A stretch of DNA of 64,000 bases, from contig NC_132985.1 of the NCBI RefSeq assembly GCF_047496725.1, positions 4,300,001 to 4,364,000 of the forward strand. Direction: 5' to 3'. Below, piece after piece: positions 25,037-39,100 of this stretch. The DNA is from Anoplolepis gracilipes (Eukaryota > Arthropoda > Insecta > Hymenoptera > Formicidae). Both the position numbers and the translations under genes were made by a program. The first letter of the stretch is position 1. Each line of letters begins with the position of its first letter. A model generated the notes under the pieces. That model was given only the letters and a program-made list of their open reading frames with translations, searched no databases and had not been told where the DNA came from.

Positions 25037-26880
25037 AAACCAGTAGAAAGGGAACGGCTATAACAGACGTCGGTCTTGGCGAATCGCGCAGATCCGGCTA
25101 TTCTCGGTCAACGGTATAAATATACGATCTCGCGCGCGTGCGTAAGCTTACGTAAGCTTTAAACAAAAATCTTTGCCAATTATTATAAACAATTCGCCAT
25201 TCCGTGAACGATTGGCATAAGCTCGACGATCGTTAGGCACAGTGCGCTCAAATGCTGCGCGAGCCTCAAATTGGTACTGTAATAAAAAGAAAACCTAGAC
25301 GAACGCATTGCCGGCCATTGCCAAGTCGCTTCCACGAAATTAGAATGCATCGGAGGTGAGATTACGACGATGGGAAGAGCGGGGTCGATAAATTTCCGAC
25401 ATTAACAAGATTCACTTCATTGTATATTCGTCGCGTGCGATGGATCTCAACCTTTTAAGAGAGCTCGAAATAATTTTGTAGTAAATTACATTATTTATTA
25501 GGACAATTTTCGTAAATCCTTGTAAATCCTCTCTTCTCATTACTTTCTCCGAAAAAAATTGTGTATATTTGTTGCTTGCAATATTTATTGCTTGTTTATA
25601 TTTATTGACACTTTTTGATGATTAACACGCAATTCTATCAGCAATATTAAATTAATTTTTATCGTTATTAATAAGGAGGGTAAAATTTTATTCTTGCAGA
25701 ACTTTATTGAGACCTCGATAAAAAAATAATTACTTAATTAAATTAATAATACCGTTGAATACATGCGTCAAATTACTAACAGTCAGTTATACTCGCGTGT
25801 TTTTAATTGTTTATATAAAGCCTTTTAAAAAATTCAAATAATATATTTATAAAAGTATGAAAAATAAATATATAAAATTAAAATAATATATTTCCCAAAC
25901 GGAGAGGAATAATCTAGTGAATAATCTTTTACATCGCAATAAACTTTATTTAGAATTTTAAAATATAATGAAATTTTATTACAGATAATCAGCGAACATT
26001 AAATGACATATATATTATTCAATTAGGCAAGTTTATGTTTTTTTCTCGTCTTACTTGAATGACACCTGCATACTTTCACATATGCAACTGTATTTTAAAC
26101 ATATTTGAGTTTAAACATCAGCTGTCAGAGAGAAACGTCATTTTAAACAACAACGAAAATAGTAACTTGATCACGCAAAGCAAAGATACGTGTTAGATGT
26201 GAAAGAGGTCATGATTACTAATAATGCACACGCAAGTATAGTTGACATAGATAAAAATAATAATTATTAATTATTAACAATTATTCATTGATTAAGACTA
26301 AAATGTTCAATTTCAAAGATTGTAATTAATAATTATTAATATACAATTTATTTTTATTATCTCTTGCAATAAACTGTGACAGATAATTACATAATTAATG
26401 CTCTACAATTTTTTTGTTTACATATATTATTTATCATACATCAGTATTATTACATACATTAGGAATACTAATTGAAATTATCGATTAATCTTCAATCCAT
26501 GAATATATATTAGTAACATCATTAATTGCACATTCCTTTTATATATACATACACACGCACACACAAAGACATGGTATAAAAGACAAAAGAGTATTAAATC
26601 GTTGGTTAACGTATGGTTAACACTCGTTCTGGTTAGTAGAAGAGCAAGTTCCTACTAAATGAAAAATACGTCGCAGCAGAGGAGGACCACGTTCAATTAG
26701 GTGTTTCTTTCTTCACTGCCAATCACAGTAGATCGAAGATACGCTCGTTTTAAGGCACGTCGGAAATTCTCGCGATCCCCTCGATCCTCCCTTCGACGCA
26801 CTCGCGATGGCGCTCACGTCGCCCTTTGGCTACCCCGTTTTCATCCCCTACGTGTTTGCAGCTAAACTTCTCCCCGCGAT

Positions 26881-26881
26881 T

Positions 26882-26922
<41 letters not shown>

Positions 26923-27560
26923 GAAAAAAAGAAAGAGATCCTTCGCGAGTTCCAAACGGTAATTTCGATCGAGAGAGAAAGAGAGAGGGAGAGAAAAAGA
27001 AAAAGAAAAAAAAAGAGAGAGATGCAGGCCTTTACCTAAGTATTTCGGCGACCGTTCGGTTCGGGGATTGGACCTTAGACTGGACGGCTGCCGCCAAAAG
27101 TGTGGACTAGTATACCGCTGCTGCTATACACGGTGGCGCCGATCTGGCGACGGGTACCAACGATAAGCCACGCGACATTTATGGCACAACCCCCGCCAGC
27201 GAAATGCGATTGGTGAAACGAGCTTCCGTCGTAAGAACGAAGGAAGACGAGGGAAGAGAGCAGAATGCGTGCGCGCCGCAGCTTCCACCTTCGCTCAATT
27301 GCACTCGTGACTGCGCACTCGCCATGCGGAATTTACGACGGTAATACGCGCACTATACTAACATACGATGGCGTCGTATACCTCGATATTTGAAAATCGA
27401 GAACGCATACATGAATTCCTGAGCGCGGTGCGCAGAGAAACATACACGTTATGTAACGTTAATGTAAATCGCGCACGCTCGCGCCTTCTTGATGCGAACA
27501 CTCGAGAGAGAATAGCCTCTCGTACAGTTTTATGAGATTTATATTTTTGAACTATTACGC
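26881..27560. promoter_or_regulatory. GC-rich island with paired polypyrimidine and polypurine tracts; candidate promoter or control region
   Basis: A TC run (26887-26920) is followed within 50 bases by a GA-rich tract (26970-27021) that can pair with it, then by about 500 bases of unusually CpG-rich DNA. The tracts match GAGA-factor type sites known from insect promoters. It may drive the - strand myofilin transcript, but no initiator or first-exon donor could be fixed. Confidence 0.3.
26887..26920. repeat. (TC)n microsatellite
   Basis: A pure dinucleotide run of 17 units. Confidence 0.97.
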
Positions 27561-30500
27561 GTGTGTGCTTTTACTCTTATCCAAAGGAATATTGACATGG
27601 TCGCTATAAAACTATGATAAAATAGAAACCGTCTGTTTTCCGTTAATTAACATTATGTGTATGTTAAAGATTAAGTCCACATTTTTTTCATATAACAGAT
27701 ATTGATTAACGATAGAATTTTACTCTTTTATTGCTTATCCAAATTAACTTTTTTTTTTTCATCAGTTTCCGTACCCGTCATATTTTATCCGCGATGTAAC
27801 TCGCGATAACTCAGTCTATAACGCAAGAGAGGAGCAGCAACAGCATAATGCAGATGCGTCGTTAATGTGCACGTGCTCTATTTATGTACGTATTGCGTGA
27901 AGTGCAGAAAAGAGCGGGGCGTCGTTTCTTAATTTCCGTAGTGGCGCGGCGACTGTAAATCAACCCCTAATGCACTTTAAATTAGCGGTTGATATTTTTC
28001 CGCGAAATAACGAGCTGTCGATACTCGCATGTTGCCAGAGTCGTGTAAGTCAGTGCCACCGATTTACGAAAGTGAATCACGCACTGCACCGCGAATTGCC
28101 CGCAATTCCCGCTAATTCTAAATATACACGATCATGTGTCTTTTCTTATTTTTTCTTTTTTAAATATATACGCGTGATTCAACGCGAGGCGCGCGCGCGG
28201 ATACGATTCTAAAAAAGGTGTTGGCTTGCTCAATCCCGTTCTCGCGACGCACAGCATTTACGTTTTCCTTGTCAATGAGCGCCCTTGATATATTTTTGCT
28301 CCCCTTGAACCTTGAAGACTACGAGAGAGAAAGAGAGAGAAGTTTGACAATAAATTTTAATAAAAATAAGTTTTCACTTTTGATGTGAAATGTTAATACG
28401 TGTAATAATTGTAATTCGCGGACAACAAGTGATGTAAGTACTACACATCGTGCGGTACCTGACAGGTGACGAAAGATAATGTTAGGCCAAATTGACATTG
28501 GCAGTATGTGACGCGTAGAGTGAAGGTTATTCTTGTCAAGCATCTCGCGAAATTTAATATAATAATATTATTCATGACTTTCATTCAACCTTATCTTGAA
28601 ATCTCGATTTTAGAAAAATAAAATTTAAACTAAATTTATATATTTTGATATAAAAAATATATAAAATGATAATAAGTACACATAAATTTAGCACTCATTA
28701 TTATGAATTTGAAAGAAATGTCATTCTTTTCGTAAAGATAAATTAAAAACAATTTTTTTACAAATAAATTGGAAATGCATTTTAATTCGATTATATTTTC
28801 CATTATAAAATAGTAGAAAATTATACGAAATAACATTAATGACAAGAAAATTAGTGATAAGTTAAAAAACATTTGAAACAATCAGTTGTGCTTGTCTTTG
28901 AGGATTTATCGGGCCTTCAAGCTGAGAAAATGAATAATTGATTTCCACTCGGCTCCGCGTAAATATCTGTGTTTACAACAGATGCAATGACGTCAATTGA
29001 TCTTTAAAACCTACGTCATTCAAAGAAGATACCCCTGTCGAGCGTGTGCAAAAATTCACGAAGACAACGTTCGAAATCATAAAAGGTGATTCTTTTTAAA
29101 CATATAAATTATATTCGTCGTATGTACATTATGCGACATACATGTATACATGTTTCGAGTCATTACGAAATACGACATACAATTAAAGAAAATTGCTTAT
29201 TATTAACAACTTCGTCCAACTGAAATAAAAACAAGATATATTATTTTGGTTTACTTTTTTAAAATTGATATGGAATCTTTCTTCAAAAGATTAAAGCGAG
29301 CATTTGATACAGAAATTAAAATAAGAACATATTATCAATAAAAAATATATATATAATTTAAAGATTATAGACTAAAAGAATCAAAATTTAAAATTTTTTG
29401 CAGCAAGACATACTTATACTTTAATGTAATATTATGATAAAAATATCAAAGAAACGTGCGTGCTTATCGTATATTTCTTGATCCGACTTCAACTACGCAA
29501 CCGTGACATTCCAGAAGTGCAATCGCACTTCCTTGATGCGCGAATAACCTAAGGAAATTTGCTTGACGCGAATGTACTAACAAGGACGGAAGAAAGGTGA
29601 TCTTTAATCTCGTTTTTGGCACCTCGGTCATTCGCGCGTGGCCTCCTAGCACACATGTACCGGGTGCTCTAAATGCAGCGCTATTTTCGTTGCCGCGTTC
29701 GTGTCGGCCCGGCGATACGCAGGCACCGACGGACGAGGAGGAGGACCGTATTTATTTTCAATTCGGCCACGGCCAGAGCGATGAGCGGTACCGACACCCA
29801 GGATGCGATTTCACGGTGACACATGTGCTGGCTATGCATCTCCGAGTCGCTTGGATGCACCCAGAGGTTAAGACCCGTTCGATTGATACACGCAGGTGGT
29901 TTCGTCGAGCGCGCATGAGACATTTAATTAATTATTTTCCCCTTTTCCTTTTAAATGTCGAATACGATTTTATTATTTTGATTATATAAAAAATTTCAAA
30001 TCTATCGAATGATATTTAAAGGTGGGATAATTACTTGGGGGAATTTAAAGTGGATTTTTTATTTTCTCTTTCTATATTTTATATTAAAATTATGTTGATT
30101 TTAAACAAGCTGCAAAATATATAGATTATTACATTTAATAATTTACGTATTAATAATGTACGCATTTGATAATTTAAAAACGAAATAAGCGACTGTGTTT
30201 TGTGCGCATCTTCTCGATTACGTCACGCAGTTATCACGTTTGTTTTGTACGAAAGTATTATTACACTGAAAACTCAATTACGATCGTATGCGTGCAATAG
30301 TTCTGAAAAGCTCGCCTCGTCAAGAGCTAAATTTAGAATTCCACTTGTATTTATTTTCCTGCGATTCGGACGATGACGATTTGGCGCAAATTTCTCGAGC
30401 ATATTGTGCGCAGGAATGTGCTTAAAAATATGCAACATCTGGTTTCATCGTACTCGAAGCAATTATTAGCCGTGCAAAATTTTGGTGAGAGCCCGCTCAC

Positions 30501-33500
30501 TTTACTTTTCTCGTTTTTATGGCAGATTAATCTTCATCGCGTGACTACCGGAAATCTCGTCGAAGCAGCGAACGGGAAAACGAAACGAGCGAGACGACTT
30601 GAAAAAAGAGACTTTAAAATTAGATGTATGTACGATAATTTAAAAAATGGTACAACAATTTAAACATGGAAATAAAGAAATTCAAAATATATAAAAGCTA
30701 TTTATTTTTTGGCAATTTTGAATTTATTTAATTATTTATTCGTATCAAAAACACGATATGAATATAATAATTCATATATTATTTATATATCACAAAGAAT
30801 AAATTTAATATTGCAGAATATATTTCCATTAAAACGTAACACACTATATATATTATTTTCATCTGTTCTGATAAAAATACAACGCGATTATGATGTTTGA
30901 CATAATTAATAAATGGACACTTTTATATTTTCTTATTTACAATAAAAAGATTTTACCCGCGCACAACATCTCCTCGACCTCGTTCACGTGTAAATAATGG
31001 CCAACACACATATTAAGGTTACAACTTACGATCCCAACGTTTGACCTAATTCCCAGTTATTCGTTTCAGTCCCGCTTCAAATTTAGATGTCCACGTCTCA
31101 CAGCACCCACATTTTGCCTCATTGTATGTAAGGGGTGATCCAGAATAAAATGTATTCTTCGTGCATAATTATGAATTTATTTGAAAACTGCGTTGTCTTA
31201 GAAGTGTCATGTCTAAAAGATTTCAATTCTGATAATACACTTTTATATTAAAAGTATTTTGAAATACATATGTTATTAATAAATATAGGATTCTCTTTTT
31301 TTGAGAAAAGAGATATTATAAAAGGATTATAAATAGATTCCCCAATCGAGGCAAAAACGTAGTTAGTGAATGAGACGCATAGTTAAAATTATATCATGAC
31401 GAATAACTACACCCTCGCCGAATCGCGAATTTCTCTTGCAGTATTAAAACAAACGTCGTATGTGCGTAATAATACTGATCGTCGATTTCTAAATTTAAGT
31501 CCATATATTTCTACTATCAAACACATTCAATGTAAGCAAAATTCCTTGCGTATCTGTACGTCAATAACCATTTTATTAGTATCTGAAGAAAAAATGTGGA
31601 AACGAGACTACGATATATATTTCCTCATGTATTTGTACGAAGACGATTATCGCGAAATTTAGACGCGGGGTAAATAGGATTCTAATGCGTGCAACGTCAT
31701 CGCACTTTCGTTGAAAAATGGATAAAAGGAATAGAAAGTATTTGAAGGAGTAAAGAGGGATTTCCCGGTGTTTGTTTCTCTTGAGTCTCGCTGGATGTTG
31801 AAATGCCCGAAAATCAATATAAGGCGCGCAAGTCGGAGGACGGACGCTAATCCCCGGACTAAATTGAAACTTATGAGTTTTCCAGTCCGACGGGAGGGCA
31901 CCCTCTCTCAGAGGGTGCTTCTTCTTACGCTCGCGCGTCCGCCATTCTTCTTCGCCTTTAAGGAGACCTCGTCTCCTTGGTAACTGATACGCCTTATTAG
32001 CTACTCTCCTCACCTTACGAGGCTCACGAGGATCATGCGCTCACCGGTCCTGAATTCCTCTCTTGCGCAGTAACCTACCTCTCGTCCTGCGTCTCCTTCC
32101 GTACCCTTCTTCAGAAATGAAACGCCCTGTCCTTTCTGCGCGACTCGCTCTTATCCTCGCTGCGACACCGATATGAAGCTTATTGTTAGTGTGAAAGATA
32201 GCCACTGGAAAGTTTATTATACTAACTGATATACAATGTCTTATAATTGATGATATAACCAGGAGAAAAAAATGTATGAAAGTGTAAATCGAAAATGTAG
32301 ACTAAAATTATTATTGTACATGGCTTTCGAGTGTTCGAGAAAATTGATTATAAATATTAGAAAATAGATAACATTTTTATTATTTTTATAACATTTTTAA
32401 ACTGAATGATATTTAACGATCTTATATTGTAAATTATTTTATTTTGCTAAATGAATTAGACTGTTATATTTATACATTAATGATCATTATTCAAGCGAAT
32501 TCAACAATATGTGATAAAAGATTATTAGATTATTTAATAAAGCGTAAATAAGCTATTTAAATTATAAATAATTTAAAAATGTATAAATATTTTAATAATT
32601 TTCTACATATCTTCAAATTTAGTTTTTAGAAAAATTTTATTCTGCCTTTTTTTATTTATATTTTCATATAGATTTTTATTAACTTTTCTTTATGTATCAT
32701 CAGTTACGAAAAACTCTATATATTTTATCAACTCACAGAATTTATAAAGTCTCACATTAATATATCTTTTTAAATATGTGAAAAATAATTTAACTTCTTT
32801 CATGATTTATTAAGTAATGTTTCTTAAACTTTTCAAAATGACAATTTTATAATATAAAATGTGCGATTTGAGTGTTACAAATTATTCATTTCACAATCGA
32901 ACAATTAATTATCGTTTCAAACTTTGTTGATACATCTCAGCATGATATTCGCCAGCGCATCTATCGTAGCGTCCATTGAAAGATATTTAAGCGATTTGGG
33001 TGGGCTACCGTTGAGCCATCAAAATCATTCATGAGAATTTCGTAGCCACAGACCATTCTGCGACTACATCGCCGACTATATCCCATGACCACATGGGCCA
33101 ACAACAATGACGCGCGGGGTCGACACAATGCACAGAAAATACAAATATTTTGGACAGGCGCGATTTCACGCGGCAACGCCTCCCTTTGCATTGCTACCCG
33201 ACAGGCGAGAGGCGCAAAGGATCCTCTCGCAGTCATCGTCTTCTTCTCGAATACGTATAAACGACAGCTGAGAAATCATGTAATCGTTCGAACTCGTCGT
33301 TTTTCTTACGGATCATACGATATTATCGTGGAATTACGAGACTCTCACTCATGTGAGGCGAGAAACTCCATTTATATATTTGATTACACCATGTTTCTAA
33401 ACTTGAAAAGTGTTTATATAAAATGTATGTATTATATCTCAAGCGAAAAAGAGAAAATCGAAAATTTTTCAGGATCTATAAACGTATTTATATAAAATGT

Positions 33501-36180
33501 TCTTTGCACATTTCTTTGATATTTTAGATTTAAATGTATCTCTAAAAATTATAATTTTTTTCTATAATTTTACTCTTTTTATAACTTTCTTTTTTTTATT
33601 TTTTTAAGAGTTCCATTGTGCAACTTAATCTTTCAGCGAGGTATATATCTCGTTAATAGATTATTTCATTTCATCATCCGTTGCTTCGTACAATTTTCGA
33701 AACCACCTGGTGCGATCTCGGGCCCCATAAAACAGAATTTGTCAGCAGCTCCCTATCGTCGTTACTCTCTGCGGAGCGCATCCTGACTTTGGAGGTGACA
33801 GAGATTTTCGAAATTTCACGCCCATTACCATTGTCAATGGGCAGATGCCGCGTAACAAAAGGGCGCGAGTCACATCGCACTTTTCCACACGTATTTCTAG
33901 GCTGCTCTTAATACGAACGAAAGTAGCTTTCGAAAATGTTCGAAAAATACGTTGACTATTTATTACTCTGTCAGAGCTTCAAAACTTTGTTTTTATCAAA
34001 GCTTATTATCTTATCTGTTTATCTATTTTTGTATTTAACAATTATATTTCGAGACTGAAATTATTTAATAAAATCCATTTTAATAAATGATCTCCAAATC
34101 GCGAGAGAATTCTAATTTCTCAAATGTTTTTGTTATAAATATAAAATTCTGTTATGAATTATATAGATTATCCAAGCTTTAATATTTTTTAATATTAAAC
34201 TTCTACTACATATTTAATTTTTTTTTTTTTTAGAAAAATAATATTATAATAATAGAAAAAAAAATTGTGAACGCAAGAGATTCATATTTCTAATATGTGA
34301 ATAAAATTACAAGGATATGGGGAAAGAGAATAGGTCTATGAATAGGTGCGATGACAGCGGTCAATTTTAAACCTCTCCTTGTTGTTGGAGGCTCATCCTC
34401 GATCGTATATCCTTAAACGGCAGGCACATCGCCGTTTTTATCACGCGCTTGATTAAATCTCATCAATCTTTATTAGGCGACAAGGCTTCATATCGACAGC
34501 GGTGATTTCACGATGACGTTAACCGGGACCCCCGTGGAAAACTCCGTTGGGGGATACCATGAATACGTTTATGGTGGCGGAGCGTGAACCCTCTGCGTTC
34601 GAAAGCTCTCTTTCTCGCTAAGACAATATCCGCCTTTATCCCGCGTTCGCCTACAGTGTACATGTCTCCCGAGGATTATCCTGTCGACTGTCGCCGTCCA
34701 CAATTATTTGACGACTACATTACTCGGTTTGCCGCGATGTAATTGACGGCTGACTTGAACCGCGTTGACTCGAACCTATTTACATTTTAATATCGAGGGA
34801 ACATGTGCCACGTTGATAGAAAATTTAAGATTATTGAAACAACATAATAGAGATCCGATGTTATTACAACAAGGACCTTGTACTCTCTTACAGCTATTAA
34901 ATGTACGGAAATTATTTAACGTTAATTGAAGAAGTATTATTTCTTCCGTCTTTTAAAACTGAAAATTTTTAAAGAAAGTTTTTTTTATAAATTTTTTTCT
35001 TTGTATTGCTGTTTTACAAAATGATTAAATCGCTGACAATTGTGTAGCTCACTAATGGATGTTTCATTTATCGAAAAGCTGTATTGCTTATAATGAGCTT
35101 TACGACGAAACCGACGCGCGTAAAATAGTCGTATAAAGATCCTCGTTATAGCAACACACTGTAATGATCCTCCGCACCGTCGTGTTACGTCTTATCCTGC
35201 TTTATTGAATGTTCTTGTAAATAGAGTCTAAGTGTTGACGATATATCTGGTTTAATGCCCTTGTGCCCCTTCCTTCGCTGACCTTCTATCTCTATGACCT
35301 TTCGCCGCGTTTCGTTTCATCGTGTATCCACATTATCTTAAACGATCTTGCACATGGTCGCGTAATAAAAAAAAAAAAAATGCATAAAACGATGCGGAAT
35401 CTAGAACGCAGAAAATGTTCTTTCTCACAATAGACGTTATTAATGTTAACACAAATAATGGCATTGACGTGAAAAAAATTTATTTGTATGTATATTGGAT
35501 TTTATCTTTTCATATTTCTCTTAAAGAGATTATCATTTATCTATAGGCACAACTTAAAAATCGATATTTTTCTTGAATAAAATTAAAGATGAGAGAAAAA
35601 AAGATAAATGTTAGATAATGGAAATTCGTTTAAAAATAACTCGAAGAAAGATTTATTATATCTTTAGTAAGATTTAAAGCAAAATTATGTTGAAAAAGAA
35701 AAAAAGATAAATGTTGATGAATTGTCTTGCAATATTTTCGTAAAATATTATTTCTATATAATAACGCAGTTAATTTATCCCGAAAGTGGTCAAGTACCGC
35801 TTACTGCTAATAATAAAACTTAGACGATGAAACTTTTCCAATAATCATTAAAGAAACTAATATCTTCTTCACCTGCAGTATGATCGTTCATTGCACGCAC
35901 TTGGTGCGTGTATCATCGACCAAACTTCACGCAATAAACCACCTCCACGGTAGCCAATGAAAAATCAATCCTTGTGTTCTAAGCACGTCTCCTTTTGCCC
36001 AGGGACCCGTTGGCCGACCATTAGCCTTTCATATGTTAATGACGATCGTCAGACATCAGACCGCCGAATCTAATATCGACTAACGTAATCCAGGCTTAAG
36101 GCTTACAAACCCCCGTGTACATAGATATATACATAAAGCCCTTTTCTGTCTTTCTCGCTCTTTCACTCTCGTTCACTTGG
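27561..36180. other. Gene-free region, left part of the myofilin-vnd interval
   Basis: AT-rich DNA broken by CpG-rich islands near 27900-28280, 29590-29930, 31770-32170, 33060-33270, 33680-33910 and 34340-34800. Frames in the islands are open on both strands and have no splice partners. A perfect hairpin lies at 31898-31918, and two TGACCTT words at 35279-35301. No gene is supported. Confidence 0.55.
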
Positions 36181-39100
36181 ATGATGGTGTAGCTCGGGTT
36201 TCGCCTATATGACAAGTATATTACGTTCGTGCGTTTATATCAATTAGCCTCTGACGTTTCGGGGGTGTGCTCGCTCGTGAGGCAAACGTTAAAAGGGTGA
36301 TGGCGAAGAGGGTGCTCTCCGTCGAACACACCCCTGGGGCATATACCCGTTTCCCCATTATCAGAGAGATGGAAATTCGTGAGCGTATCGTCGATTTTTT
36401 TTTCATTCGATTTGTTAACAAAAATTAACTTTAGAATGCGTACAAGAGATTAGGATACGCATACTGAAGAGAGATAGCTTTCAAATCTATCCTTTTTTTC
36501 CTTTAATAATCTCTTCGGGTGTTAATTTCACAGCGACTTTTCTCTGTGATATCTAAATCGAACTTCTCGTAATCTATTTTATTTTATTTTATTTTTTTCA
36601 CCCATTGTGAAACTGTGATTTATGAGGATTAAACTGCCACCGTTATTAATTAATCACGTTTATCGATTTACCTTGATTTCGACGCAAGAATTGAAGCATT
36701 TCCGTCGCTCTTTAGCAGAACACATTTTAGTAGGATTCCCCGGCTTAGATCGGGCCGTTCGACGATCGACACACATCGGTCGCCCCTTCGGCGTATTGTG
36801 TCCATTACACCACCGAGAGACAAATTTCCTGAATGGGCGACGGCCATCGATCTCTCCTTAGAAAAGTAAAAAAAGGGGAACTAGAAGGAGAGACGAAAAC
36901 GAGATCAGGAGAAGCGACGGAAACATGGGACACGCCTTGTCGAAACAAGGGTCGCCTCTTTCTTTCGCGGGGCCCAAAAACGGGGGCCCGGGATCCGGAC
37001 AAGGACCATCCCTCCCGATGATGTCTCTCCTCTCCTCCTCCCGTCCTCCATTCCCCCCTTGTTAAATGGATTTAAACGATCGTCTCGCCGACAATGCCGG
37101 CAACACGCAACCGAACTCGGGCAATGCGCACCAGCTGGCCAAAAATTTTGATTTATCATTGCCGTGACTCTCGGGAGAGACACGCGAGAGCAAGAATCGC
37201 GCCGAACAGTCAGTCCTAAGTACACACCTCTGCTTCTGTTAAGAATGCACTCGTAATCGATCCGCCCCGTTTCGTGAGTCCGTCGCTTTGAAAAAAGGAA
37301 TACGCGGCGACGAGTGTAGTCACGTCGCGATCGATCTTTGAAAAAATACAATGGAAACTGATGTTATCCAGTGTTAATTCGAAGTTCTTCAGCGTCGAAT
37401 TTACTTCAAGGTAGAATATATTTTTGCTTGCTAGTATTGTAATAATTATTTTTTAATGCTTCTGAAAATGAGAGATTAATAAATGTGTCAACGAATGGAA
37501 GTTTATTATTTCTTGTTTATCAAAGTGTTTAAGTGAAGTTTGTTTTTTAAATTTATTTATATTTTATTTGTGTTAAAAAAAGTAGATTGCATTTTTAGAA
37601 AGAGGAGATTATTGAAGAAAACTTTGATAATTTTTACTGTTTTTTTTATTGCTGTTTAGAAATAAGTTCTCTTATGCCATTGTTATTCGTACTATTATTT
37701 CTCGCAGTTATTATATTTTTTGCAGTCATGTTTTCACAAAATAAAATTCAAAGGAAACATAAACGACCCTCGGACGGTCCACGGTACGTCGACCCTTACG
37801 GTCATAAGGACACGGAAATTCGTGGCGCTTTGTGAATTTAATTTTATGTGCATCCGCCGCGCTAGTTATCCCGGAAAAAAATATCCGAGAACACATCGGG
37901 GATAAGAGAGGGGGTTGATATCAATAAAGGCCGATACGACCGGAAACGCAGGACCGGAGGGAGAGAGCCGGGGGTTTTGGCCGATACGAGTGCACTCTTA
38001 TAAATGAAAACGTAAAGCCGTTCGCTGCTGATTTGCCGCTTGGCCGAGCGAGTGATTCGACGTCGTTCTAGGGTTCGCGTCTCGGAAAAATTAAAGTCGC
38101 ATCGTGCACGAAAGTCGCGGCGTGCCGCGAATCAACTCCGTTTTAAAAGTATGTCTTTAAAATGGAGCGATGATAGAAGGGGGTCGTTGTCGAAATTGAA
38201 GCACCCTTCTGTCGCCAACATTTGGAAAATCTAATAGCATTAAGCACGCATTAGTTAAATTTTACATATAACTGAATATTTTTCATACGTCATACATTCT
38301 ATTTTTTATTTTTTTATTTATTTATGAATTGCAATTATAAATATGTGAACAGTGCATTTTATTTATAAATCGTAAATTAATAAAATGATAAAAACATAAT
38401 AAGAAGCATGTGTTACAAAATGCATTTTGCATTTTCAGTTTATAATAATAGTGAACTGTTCTTTTTCTTATATATATATATATTGCATTTCAACGGCTAC
38501 TTTGCGAAAGATGAAGATAATGACGATTATATGTACCCTGCCCATCGATAACTGTGTCATTGAACGCGGATCAATGGAATTCTCCGCGTTTAAAGGTTAT
38601 TTCCTTCGGAATCGACGCTTTTCAGTCATCCCTAAACTGCTGAACAATACCGCGGGTCACACCGACCATAACAATGGAAACATCCGGCCAATTGTCGCGC
38701 CCACTAACTGTGGACCACGGCGTGTAATTGTGGTCATGTTAGCCCCCCATTTGAGCGTGGAACGCGCTACCGTCATACCCACTCTTTCTTCCCTTCGTCG
38801 AGGGACGTCGAATTTTACCTGGCTATCGCGAAAAAGTCAGAACGATGAGAGGAGCATCAATTGAGAAACGTCCGGTCATGTGTTTCCGTATTATTGAGAG
38901 AAATCTAGAGAAAGTGACAGAAACGACTACACGCGTCCGTCTCTCCATAGAAATCTTGACGCGAGGTATCAAAGTTTCATTGACACCGAATATCGTAAAG
39001 AAATTTTAGTATTTTATTAAAATACGAGAGATTGGAACTGTCACATATATGTTGCAAGATGTATCATTGTAAAATCATTTTATTAATCAAAAATTATTCG

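Larger units (their letters stand above)
19504..26880. other. Upstream region of myofilin, probably including a long 5' UTR intron
   Basis: No coding exon supported. Features are a run of 27 T at 20648-20674, a hairpin followed by T residues at 20293-20344, GC-richer islands near 21340-21690, 23080-23340 and 23480-23930, TA repeats at 24962-24983 and 25011-25036, and a GC-rich island at 25040-25460. A non-coding first exon of myofilin is expected on the - strand somewhere here or slightly to the right. Confidence 0.5.

Noticed and set aside
34741..34800. B-box-like GGTTCGAGTCA on the - strand, hinting at a tRNA
   Set aside because: No A-box, no acceptor stem and no cloverleaf could be built around it.
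36185..36215. TAGCTCGG, resembling a tRNA A-box
   Set aside because: No B-box or matching acceptor stem at the right distance.
36905..37351. 148-codon - frame in a CpG-rich island
   Set aside because: Arg-rich composition, long open frames on both strands and no partner exons point to a compositional artefact.
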